Assembly: GCF_000372485.1 (NCBI RefSeq)
Contig: NZ_AQVA01000003.1
Location: forward strand, 162 to 64,161
DNA from: Oenococcus oeni DSM 20252 = AWRIB129
Lineage (GTDB): Bacteria > Bacillota > Bacilli > Lactobacillales > Lactobacillaceae
Reading direction: 5' to 3'
Length of the DNA: 64,000 nucleotides
Part shown: one piece after another, positions 16,317 through 23,146 of the stretch
Position numbering within the stretch: the stretch's first letter is position 1
Layout of the letters: every line of letters starts with the position of its first letter
Program-made: the position numbers and the translations under genes
The notes under the pieces: model-generated
What the model was told of the DNA's origin: nothing
Seen by the model: the letters and a program-made list of their open reading frames with translations, nothing else
Database searches by the model: none

Positions 16317-16328
16317 GACTGTTTTTTT
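16306..16328 (+). terminator. Terminator of the 100-residue hypothetical gene
   Basis: AACAGT pairs with ACTGTT around TATAGG, followed by a run of T. The stem overlaps the stop codon. Confidence 0.7.
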
Positions 16329-16406
16329 GTTTCATTTGATAAGCAAAAATAATAAAATTTAGTTGTTGGGTTCATCTGGTTGAAAAATACAGGGGATGTC
16401 ATTTAA

Positions 16407-17246
16407 ATGACTAATGAATTGATCAATGATCTGAAAATATTGAGAGAGTTCGATTCTGGAAAAACACAAATTGAAGCTAATTTTCTAAATCGATATAAAG
16501 ATAATATCGATAAACTTTCCGGTGAACAGCTATTTGTTGGAAAACCTAATTTTGGTGGAAATTGGTATTCTTATTGGTTAAATCCGAGATTGACACAAAA
16601 AGGGAAAGATTTTTTGATACTCTTTGAATCACTTGAAGTTCTAGAGGAGATCTTTAATCGAGAATTTAGTAATTTTTCCCTCATTACTCAAGCAAAATTA
16701 AATTTACTAAATTATTTGAGTGATAATGATTTAATAAATTTCAATCGGAAAACAAAAATTACTGCGAAGGGAATAATTATTTATAAACCCGAAAAAATCT
16801 TAATTAGGGATAGGGGCTACAATCTTTTATCTGCAACCGATTTAACCGATATAAATGATTACCTTAATAAAAATAAAGAAAATCTTTCTAATCCTAATAT
16901 CACTAACTCGGTTATAGTTGAAAATGGTCAAATTGACAGTAAAAACAATCGAATTATTTTTGGTCAAATTGATAAAAAGACTGAAATAAAAATGCAAAGA
17001 AATAGAGTTCTCAACGAATTCAGTCGAAATTTAAAGCATCTTTCTGATGGCGATATTTTAAAGCTTCGCAACTTTCTGAATTCGATTTCTGAAAATGGGG
17101 ATTTCGATCAGGAGAAACTAAATGATTTTTTTGACCAACATCCGAATTTAATAAATGGTATCAATACAATAACTCAAATTATTTTCGAGTCGGGAAAGTC
17201 ATTTGCGATCGGGTATATTAAAAACAATTTTCCTGGTATTTTTTAA
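16407..17246 (+). CDS. Hypothetical 279-residue protein
   Basis: Not recognised. It begins MTNELINDLKILREFDSGKT at an ATG preceded by AGGGGATG. It is soluble and rich in N, K, L and I. A strand/helix pattern with WYSYWLNPRLTQKGKDFL near residue 55 and TAKGIIIYKPEKILI near 125 (each a T.KG turn after a helix) suggests two winged-helix-like units. The C-terminal part has LSDGDILKLRNFLNSI. The base composition is more AT-rich than the housekeeping genes, and it lies alone between two terminators in the accessory stretch, so horizontal origin is plausible. Confidence 0.6.
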   Translation: MTNELINDLKILREFDSGKTQIEANFLNRYKDNIDKLSGEQLFVGKPNFGGNWYSYWLNPRLTQKGKDFLILFESLEVLEEIFNREFSNFSLITQAKLNLLNYLSDNDLINFNRKTKITAKGIIIYKPEKILIRDRGYNLLSATDLTDINDYLNKNKENLSNPNITNSVIVENGQIDSKNNRIIFGQIDKKTEIKMQRNRVLNEFSRNLKHLSDGDILKLRNFLNSISENGDFDQEKLNDFFDQHPNLINGINTITQIIFESGKSFAIGYIKNNFPGIF

Positions 17247-17270
17247 TCTATATTTTTAATTTTGTCCTAG

Positions 17271-17297
17271 TCTTCAATCTTAAGATTGAAGATTTTT
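17271..17297 (+). terminator. Terminator after the 279-residue gene
   Basis: A perfect 22-base palindrome (TCTTCAATCTT/AAGATTGAAGA) is followed by TTTTT. In practice the central bases form the loop. Confidence 0.8.
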
Positions 17298-17393
17298 GTT
17301 AATAAAAGCGGAGAATCACTCAAATATTTTAGCCAGTTTTTTTATTTAAAGTTAATCTATATTTAAATTAAAATCCATTGTAATTGCCTAAAA

Positions 17394-18632
17394 TTGTGGC
17401 TATTGAAACGAGCCATGAAAGAAAATGATTCTTTGAAACAAATTAATCCACCGAAACAATCCCAGCGAACTCATTTACATGAAATCGATTTTATGCGTAT
17501 CTTTTTTACTTTTGGAGTTTTATTTAATCACACGGTTAATAAATTTACTCTTGCAATGTCACAAAGCGAAACATATTATACTGTACGGACTTTGCGGGTT
17601 ATGTTTCACTACACTCGCATGGGATTCATATTTATCAGCGGTGTTGTTTTAACCTTAACTTATTTTAATCGCAATGATTGGCCGGCTTTTTTTAAAAAAA
17701 GATTCAATGGCAGCTTATGGCCATATTTAACATGGAATGGATTATTAATGTTATTGATGATTGCTTTGGGAAGTACCGATTATAATTTTAGCAATTTTGG
17801 AAACAAATATTTAACATTAGTTATGCATGGAAGCAGTTTTTATATGTACTACATGCTTTTGGTAATGCAACTGTACTTGCTGTTTCCTCTAGTAGTTTGG
17901 ATTTTCAAAAAATGACCGAATTCTCATAATAAAATCTTGTTTATTAGTTTTGTTTGTCAATTAACCTTAGTTTTCTTCGTTAAATTTATCATGCCACAAA
18001 TGGATGTTTCCAGCTGGCCTTACTGGTTTAAGGCAACGAGCATCAACATTTTTGCCTATCAATTCTACATGCTCTATGGTGTTTATACCTGCTTGCATTA
18101 TCGAGAGATTTATTCCTTTTTGCAGAGAAATATACATGCGATTGCAACTCTTGCGATTATCATGGCTATTGGCATGTTGTTTTACTATCGTATTTGGGAT
18201 CAAAAAATTCTTGGGATGGATGGCGATAGTTCCTTATCTCTCCATCAACCGTATATTGCCTGTTACGATATTGTGATGTTGAATCTTATTTTTTGGCTTG
18301 GTAAGAAGTATGCTACCTTTCGTCAACGCGGTTTTCCCAAATGGCTTGAAAACTTTATCAATCTAGCAGTGAAAGTAAGTTTTGGTATGTATCTTAATCA
18401 AACACTCGGTTTACTAATGTTGAGTTGGTTGCTATCTGTATTTTCGCTCCCGGACTGGATTATGATGATGTTAATTCCATTTGGCTGGGTACTTGTAATT
18501 GCTATTTCATTTATGATTGCCTGGTTTTGTTATAAAGTGCCACCTTTTGGATTTTTGGTTGGGCGACCGAACTGGCATCCTTTTCGGATTGTTAATGAGC
18601 GTTTATTTAGATCATCGACCTTTGAAAGATAG
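17394..18632 (+). pseudogene. Acyltransferase 3 family membrane protein, interrupted by an in-frame TGA
   Basis: A 413-codon gene of the acyltransferase-3 family (OatA/WecH-like O-acyl transfer to wall or surface polymers). The N-terminal family box is present: HEIDFMRIFFTFGVLFNH, including the conserved histidine of the first helix. About ten helices follow. The frame is broken once by TGA at 17913-17915, in ...VVWIFKK-TGA-PNSHNKILF..., and continues in the same frame to MYLNQTLGLLML and the last helices. TGG to TGA is the simplest origin. The first codon is GTG; ATG at 17415 is an alternative start. The two halves would be 173 and about 231 residues, and neither is likely to be active alone. 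Confidence 0.8.
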
Positions 18633-18887
18633 TTCTGGCGACTCTATAAAATTTTTCAAGTTTGACTGGATTTTTTTATTTAAAAAATATTCAGTTTGCC
18701 AATTGCTTAATAAGTAAGACTGACAATTAAAATTTTTAGCTGAATGGAAATTATTTTTATGATTGTCTTTTAATTAATCGATTTGGTAAAATTAACCACG
18801 GGTATCTTTGATGCCTAGAACTAAATTATTTTTATTAACTAATTCAGTTTTCATGTGATATCGATTGATGAAAAGATCGATATTGGG
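18633..18887. other. Intergenic stretch before the RNA-like cluster
   Basis: No gene. It contains an inverted repeat TATCGAT/ATCGATA at about 18859-18882, directly before the terminator at 18888. A transcript of about 100-130 nt ending at that terminator is possible, but no clear promoter is visible. Confidence 0.3.
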
Positions 18888-18919
18888 ACCGCCACTATTA
18901 AATTAGTAGCGGTTTTTTA
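18888..18919 (+). terminator. Orphan intrinsic terminator 1 of the 18.9-19.3 kb cluster
   Basis: ACCGCxACTA pairs with TAGTxGCGGT (one internal mismatch) and is followed by TTTTTT. No gene ends here; the nearest upstream stop is 256 bases away. Confidence 0.7.
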
Positions 18920-19020
18920 ATTTTCGACTTTAAGAATAATTTTATGAAATATCTTATTTTTTTGATTTTAAATTTAATTTGATAGTGATTGAATTTAAAG
19001 TCAATTACAAAATTTGGAAA

Positions 19021-19056
19021 CAAAAACTCTTGGCAAACGAAAACCAAGAGTTTTTG
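19021..19056. terminator. Perfect 13-bp inverted repeat, bidirectional terminator-like
   Basis: CAAAAACTCTTGG and CCAAGAGTTTTTG flank a ten-base loop. Either strand ends with GAGTTTTTG, so it could terminate both ways. No gene ends at it. Confidence 0.6.
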
Positions 19057-19145
19057 TATAATTGATTTGTGCCGTAAGGCACACAAAAAATCCTGAGAAG
19101 GCATTTTTTGCTACAGCCGCTACCTTTATTGGTGGCGGTTTTAAT
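19057..19145 (+). ncRNA. Candidate small RNA 2 of the 18.9-19.3 kb cluster
   Basis: TATAAT at 19057-19062 is followed by a GTGCC/GGCAC hairpin and an A-rich stretch with TCCTGAGAAGGCA. It ends in GCCGCTACC/GGTGGCGG with a TTTT tail (19116-19145). No ORF lies inside. The spacing to a -35 is poor (TTGGCA is 21 bases away), so the promoter is uncertain. Confidence 0.35.
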
Positions 19146-19184
19146 TTGATAATTTAATAAAAAAGTAATTTTGTAAGACATATT

Positions 19185-19214
19185 TTGTATGCGCTTACAT
19201 TAATGTATTATAAT
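19185..19214 (+). promoter_or_regulatory. Promoter with an embedded cre-like operator (unit 1)
   Basis: TTGTAT and TATAAT are 18 bases apart. The 14-mer TGTATGCGCTTACA at 19186-19199 matches the palindrome TGTAAGCGCTTACA at 13 of 14 positions and overlaps the -35 and spacer, so CcpA-type repression would block polymerase. A second, homologous unit lies at 19515-19543. Confidence 0.6.
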
Positions 19215-19220
19215 AGAACT

Positions 19221-19310
19221 TGGCGCTTGAAACAACGCCCTCGCAGAGATTCTCCTTTATTTAAAATCCGTTTTTCCTATGATTAACAGCCATTAAATGG
19301 CTGTTTTTTT
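19221..19310 (+). ncRNA. Candidate catabolite-controlled small RNA with an anti-Shine-Dalgarno stretch
   Basis: It starts about seven bases after the -10 of the cre-bearing promoter and ends at AACAGCCAT/ATGGCTGTT followed by TTTTT (19285-19310), about 90 nt long. It contains no ORF with a ribosome site. The middle carries GATTCTCCTTTATTT, complementary to AAGGAG-type ribosome sites, and a C-rich CGCCCTCGC, both typical of Gram-positive sRNAs that block translation. The block GAAACAAC...TAAAATCC...TTTC is shared with the unit at 19.54-19.58 kb at the same distance from the promoter. Confidence 0.5.
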
Positions 19311-19322
19311 AATAATTAATGT

Positions 19323-19350
19323 AAAAAAACTCCTGATATTAAATCAGGAG
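19323..19350 (-). terminator. Minus-strand terminator-like hairpin
   Basis: CTCCTGAT/ATCAGGAG has a five-base loop; on the minus strand it is followed by TTTTTTT. No minus-strand gene with a ribosome site is seen upstream of it, so the transcript it would end is unknown. Confidence 0.45.
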
Positions 19351-19514
19351 CAATTTTATTTTCATTAGATTATTTTGATTATTTCAAATAGTACAATTTG
19401 AGTATTTACAACTACCGCCTTTATCATCAACAACAGTTATTCAAACAAACACTTACAACCAATACAATTCAAATCTTAAAACATATGAAAACTAAAACTG
19501 TAAGCGATATACCA

Positions 19515-19543
19515 TTGTATACGCTTACACGAGATATTATAAT
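19515..19543 (+). promoter_or_regulatory. Promoter with an embedded cre-like operator (unit 2), upstream of an acetyltransferase gene
   Basis: TTGTAT and TATAAT are 17 bases apart, with TGTATACGCTTACA (19516-19529; 12 of 14 matches to the cre palindrome) in between. A further TGTAAGCG at 19499-19506 makes an 8-bp inverted repeat with CGCTTACA at 19522-19529. The transcript would run about 160 nt to the acetyltransferase start and contains GAAACAAC and TAAAATCC as in unit 1, but no terminator is seen. Confidence 0.5.
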
Positions 19544-19711
19544 AAAATTTTCCATCTGAAACAACTCGATTAAAATCCTATTTTCTGGAAAAACAAATTA
19601 TTTTTGAAAGCAGTTTACTTACTATTTTTATAAGATAGCTTATGTTTCAAAGAAATGATTTGTTATAATTTTTAGCAATTGAAGTTTTTTGAATTGAATT
19701 TGGAGCGAATT

Positions 19712-20215
19712 TTGTTAATCAGACAGGCAGTTATTTCAGATGCACAGAAGATATTGAAATTTCAAAAAGAATTAGATCAACAAACTGACTTAATGCTTTT
19801 ATATCCTGAAGAACGGCAAGATTGTTGTTTGGATATTGAAAATAAAATTAGCCAGTTAAATCGAAAGCATGGATTATGGCTCTTAGCCGAAGACCAAAAG
19901 GGCACAATTATCGGTAATTTGACCGTTGATAGATCCATTTTTAAAAAAATTGAGCATCTCGGTTATGTTGTTGTTGGTGTCTTAAAAGCGGTCAGACATC
20001 GGGGAATTGGTGATCAATTATTTAATTCAATGGATCAATGGGCACTTGATAATCATATTCACCGTTTAGAATTAACCGTTATGCAGAATAATTTAATCGC
20101 TCAAAGCCTCTATAAAAAGCATGGTTTTGTTGTTGAAGGATTGCGCCAAGATTCTATTTTTCAAAAACAGAATTATGTTAGCGAATTTTATATGGCGAAA
20201 ATTTTTAACAATTGA
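19712..20215 (+). CDS. GNAT family N-acetyltransferase
   Basis: Transfers an acetyl group from acetyl-CoA to an amine; the substrate is unknown. It is 167 residues from the chosen TTG start, which has GGAG eight bases upstream and gives the usual N-terminal LIRQAVISDAQKILKFQKEL. An in-frame TTG 33 bases earlier lacks a ribosome site. The acetyl-CoA loop is visible as VVVGVLKAVRHRGIGDQLF (a form of Q/RxxGxG), followed by WALDNHIHRLELTVMQNN and LYKKHGFVVEGLRQD, the RimJ/RimL-like ending. It lies behind the second cre-bearing promoter. Confidence 0.85.
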   Translation: MLIRQAVISDAQKILKFQKELDQQTDLMLLYPEERQDCCLDIENKISQLNRKHGLWLLAEDQKGTIIGNLTVDRSIFKKIEHLGYVVVGVLKAVRHRGIGDQLFNSMDQWALDNHIHRLELTVMQNNLIAQSLYKKHGFVVEGLRQDSIFQKQNYVSEFYMAKIFNN

Positions 20216-20254
20216 AAACTTTTAATAATTATTAACATGAAATGGATATTATAG

Positions 20255-20470
20255 ATGACAAGCAAATACGCACCCCTTTGGAATTACATAGGAAAATTAG
20301 ATCAAGAAGATTTCTTTTTGTCTTTTGAGCAAATCAAACAAATTCTCGGGTTTGAGATTGATCATTCTTTTTTAAATTATAAAAAGGAATTACCTGATTA
20401 TGGATATTCTGTTAGCAAAATATCTTTAAAGAATAAAACAGTCAAATTTTCTAAAATTGAGAGTAAATAA
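20255..20470 (+). CDS. Small protein of DUF7662 type
   Basis: 71 residues: MTSKYAPLWNYIGKLDQEDF, then a SFEQIKQILGFEID helix-turn and a closing strand with SVSKISLKNKTVKF. I recall this YxPLWxYL...F.EIxxILGF pattern from a domain of unknown function, DUF7662, often encoded beside acetyltransferases or nucleases; the name is from memory. It is 39 bases before the next acetyltransferase gene and in the same direction, so the two are probably co-transcribed. The ribosome site is weak. No catalytic residues are evident, and a binding role is more likely. Confidence 0.65.
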   Translation: MTSKYAPLWNYIGKLDQEDFFLSFEQIKQILGFEIDHSFLNYKKELPDYGYSVSKISLKNKTVKFSKIESK

Positions 20471-20509
20471 TTTTTTATTCATCAATTAATTAACTTTAAG
20501 GAGATTCTG

Positions 20510-21033
20510 ATGGCAAAAATATTCTTGGATAAAGCAAAAGCTGAATATAAACAAAGTTTTTATAAATACATTGAGTCTTATTTGGCCGAAGGCGAGACAT
20601 CTTATTACGACAAATATAAAATGGCTTTAGATAATTTTCATGAATACATAAAGCTTTTAGAGAAAGAAGGCCAAGGAACCGATTTGCCCAAAGATCGTGT
20701 AGCTCAGGCGACTTTTTGGTCGGTTGATGATAACTTTCACGTTTTGGGCGTTACAAGAATTCGTAAACAAGCACTAGAATTCGGCGGGAATATAGGCTAT
20801 GATATTGCACCTGCATATAGAAAAAAGGGTTACGGATCACTAATACTAAAACTTGCTTTGATCAAAGCTCGTGAAATGAATTTACAAAAAGCTATCGTAA
20901 CTTGTGAAGTAGATAATATTGCTTCAAAAAAATCATTGAGAAAAATAAAGGCATCTTTATTGGAAGTTTATATTCAGAGGAAATGAAGTCTCGAATTTTA
21001 AAATATGAAATGAGTTTGGGTATCACTCGTTAA
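20510..21033 (+). pseudogene. GNAT family N-acetyltransferase, frameshifted near the C-terminus
   Basis: A good ribosome site (AAGGAG) precedes ATG and the frame gives 158 residues: a helical N-terminus (AEYKQSFYKYIESYLAEGET), the GNAT core with NIGYDIAPAYRKKGYGSLIL (acetyl-CoA loop RKKGYG) and AIVTCEVDNIASKKS. After a run of seven A at 20926-20932 the frame becomes unrelated. Adding one A restores KKIIEKNKGIFIG, then SLYSEEMKSRILKYE and a stop at 21031-21033, a normal GNAT ending. A one-base loss (A8 to A7) is therefore likely. The encoded product keeps the CoA site but has an altered last strand. Confidence 0.75.
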
Positions 21034-21109
21034 ATTAATGTTTTTGATTCATAGAACTTTTATTTTTTCCGTTTTTAATAAAAGCAAAATAATTATTATT
21101 TGACCAAAA

Positions 21110-22393
21110 CTATTTTTTGTTTATTGATATCATTTTGTTAATAAAAAATCCGCTGATACTCAAAAAGCTGCCAATTATGCTCGTACCCAAAAACATGAGA
21201 GCCATACCACTTCCTTCGGTCTTTCCGACGACTTTTTCTAGTAAAAAACTTAAATTATTTGTTCTGCTTATTAAGGGAGTAAAAAAATTATCGGCCAGAT
21301 ATCCTCCTAGAAAAGCGCCAATTGGTATCATCAGGCTTTCCCAAGAATTTATCTGTGTAAATAGTTTGGGATGATCATTTACACTCGCATTTTGATACAC
21401 TATCATATTGCTTGCTGCCGTTACAAAGGGCATTGGAATCGTTGCCGCGATAGCCGCTAAACACCAAATAAGGCAATTCTGTCCAAGAGCCATTAGGCTG
21501 TCGCCAAATAAAAATGATATTAACGCTGATAAGTAAAATACTGTGTAAGGATTTTTTATCGTGAAAATTTTTTTGGTAAGCAATATTCCACCACAGATAC
21601 TTCCTAAGCCGAAAAAACTGTTGACGATAGCCAACACGGTTTGATTCTCATTACTACGAGATAGAATCATCGGCGATAGTATACTCTCGTAAGTCCTATT
21701 GGAACAGAAACTCATAACTGAAGTAAATACTATTAATATGCATATTGTAGGATATTTCTTTTTAATATTTATTTTTGTCGGATTGATTTGTTCTTTGTTT
21801 TCTTCTTTTGAATAAATATTTTTGATTTTCAAGGTTCTTAGCAATACATAAATTATTCCAAAATAACTGATTATATTAGTAATTAATAAACTATTTATAT
21901 TTCCATTTCCAACTTTTAATAATACGGTCGCTATCTCAGGACTAATTAATGCTGTTGTAGCATTTCCTAGTGAAAAAAGACTGATATTTTTTTGATAATC
22001 GTTATTTTCACTATATTTTCTAATGAAAATAGCAAGTGCTGGTACTTGAAAGGATTTTAGGAAGCCACTAATGATTAGTGCAAAGTAAATTGTTATTAAA
22101 GATTGCTGATAGTTTCTTATTATTTCTATTAGCGCCCAGAGAAATAAACCACATAAACTAGTGTATAAAAGGATTTTTTCCGGTGAATACAGTTTTATAT
22201 ATTTTTCCACCATTCTGGAAAATATCCAGGCAGGTAAGTAGAAGGCCGTAATTCCTAAAGCGACATCCAAGGCGCGGTGTGTTTGCAGGAAGATCCAGAT
22301 GCCGATTCCATAAGAGATAATCAGATTACCGAGAGTTGATAACGTTTGTGTCGACCATATTAAAATAAAAAAATTATAATTCTGTTTTTGCAT
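21110..22393 (-). CDS. MFS exporter, DHA3/Mef-like
   Basis: 427 residues, 12 predicted helices. The start FFILIWSTQTLSTLGNLII and the following helix order resemble the drug:H+ antiporter-3 group, which includes macrolide exporters of the Mef type. Charged loops (MVEKYIKLYSPEK after helix 2; KIKNIYSKEENKEQINPTKI in the central loop) agree with MFS topology. The ribosome site AAGGAG is ten bases before the ATG. Upstream lie a 17-codon ORF and a strong inverted repeat, a layout like antibiotic-inducible attenuators. The substrate is unknown; macrolide-type or peptide export are both possible. Confidence 0.75.
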   Translation of the reverse strand: MQKQNYNFFILIWSTQTLSTLGNLIISYGIGIWIFLQTHRALDVALGITAFYLPAWIFSRMVEKYIKLYSPEKILLYTSLCGLFLWALIEIIRNYQQSLITIYFALIISGFLKSFQVPALAIFIRKYSENNDYQKNISLFSLGNATTALISPEIATVLLKVGNGNINSLLITNIISYFGIIYVLLRTLKIKNIYSKEENKEQINPTKINIKKKYPTICILIVFTSVMSFCSNRTYESILSPMILSRSNENQTVLAIVNSFFGLGSICGGILLTKKIFTIKNPYTVFYLSALISFLFGDSLMALGQNCLIWCLAAIAATIPMPFVTAASNMIVYQNASVNDHPKLFTQINSWESLMIPIGAFLGGYLADNFFTPLISRTNNLSFLLEKVVGKTEGSGMALMFLGTSIIGSFLSISGFFINKMISINKK

Positions 22394-22452
22394 TTAGCTG
22401 CTCCTTATATTGAGATAATATGAGTGTTTCCAAATGCAATTTAATTTTAATG

Positions 22453-22484
22453 ACCCATATCAATCAATTACATTTGATATGGGT
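22453..22484 (-). promoter_or_regulatory. Perfect 10-bp inverted repeat in the leader of the MFS exporter gene
   Basis: On the transcribed (minus) strand, ACCCATATCA and TGATATGGGT flank a 12-base loop. The first arm lies within the last codons of the 17-codon leader ORF; the second lies after its stop. The repeat ends about 60 bases before the exporter ATG. No T-run follows, so it would act by translational masking or by alternative folding with downstream sequence, not as a plain terminator. Confidence 0.6.
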
Positions 22485-22517
22485 AAAAATAAGCATGGCC
22501 AAAAATCTGAATAACAT
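22464..22517 (-). CDS. 17-residue leader peptide upstream of the MFS exporter
   Basis: The ORF begins ATG after a very strong double ribosome site (AGGAAAGGAAAATAT) and encodes MLFRFLAMLIFTHIKCN. Its stop falls in the loop of the inverted repeat at 22453-22484, so a ribosome stalled late in the ORF would prevent the hairpin from forming. A -10-like TATATAA lies upstream on the same strand. The peptide is hydrophobic and does not look like a structural protein. The alternative is a small secreted or signalling peptide exported by the MFS, which the sequence does not exclude. Confidence 0.5.
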   Translation of the reverse strand: MLFRFLAMLIFTHIKCN

Positions 22518-23146
22518 ATATTTTCCTTTCCTGATTTAAAAACAAAACTTTTTAAAATGTGCTTTATATAAAATTCTATTAAAAAAAGTGAGCCTTGATA
22601 ATTGTATCAGCTGATCAAAAACTAGGATAATTTGCATTTTTATTTTCTTTTAATTTTTCTTTTATGTTCGCTTAATAATTTTGAAATATATTATTTTGTG
22701 TAGCCGATAGTCGACTACAGAAAACATAAAATAACTTTAAATTGAACATTTGAGTTGTAACTAATTCACATTGCGTAACCGTCAGTCAAAATACTGACGG
22801 TTTTTATTTGTTTTAACGGGAAATATACTAGGATTACTGTTGAATCGGCAATTACTACTTGATATCTCAACTATTTTTTTGTAAATTAAAGCATGTTTGT
22901 TAAATTTATTTTCTCAGAAATAATTACCGTTTTCCATAAATGAGATATTCTATCCGGTTAGGATTTAAGTTTTGTCTAATGACGTTTTAATACGTAATTA
23001 TTTTTAGCTTTGGATGAAAAAAAATTTCATTTCATTTTTCATAAATTTCAGGGATAAGTTTCAAATCATTATTTTTTCAAAGGGGAGGGATTATCAAAAA
23101 AAATATAAAACCACAAAGTAAAGTCAAGCAATTATATAACCACCAT
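22518..23146. other. Divergent intergenic region between the MFS exporter and the ThrE-type exporter
   Basis: No gene larger than the leader ORF is visible. It contains the exporter promoter region (about 22540-22600, minus strand), a TAGTCGACTA palindrome near 22709, an orphan plus-strand terminator at 22777-22807, and a purine-rich AAAGGGGAGGG at about 23079-23090 that looks like a ribosome site without a standard start codon after it. Confidence 0.4.
22777..22807 (+). terminator. Orphan intrinsic terminator
   Basis: AACCGTCAG/CTGACGGTT with an eight-base loop is followed by TTTTTAT. No plus-strand ORF precedes it, so it may close a small RNA starting near 22690, or it may be a leftover of a deleted gene. 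Confidence 0.7.

Noticed and set aside
17913-17915. TGA as a selenocysteine codon in the acyltransferase
   Set aside because: The position is not a cysteine in the family, no SECIS-like stem follows, and other genes here carry TAA and TAG lesions of the same kind.
19380-19450. Minus-strand frame reading TVVDDKGGSCKYSNCTI as a possible ribosomally made, modified peptide
   Set aside because: A stop precedes it directly, there is no start codon or ribosome site, and no modification enzyme gene is nearby.
19484-19555. Plus-strand ORF of 23 codons beginning at ATG 19484
   Set aside because: It lies across the cre-bearing promoter, so it cannot be transcribed from it, and it has no ribosome site.
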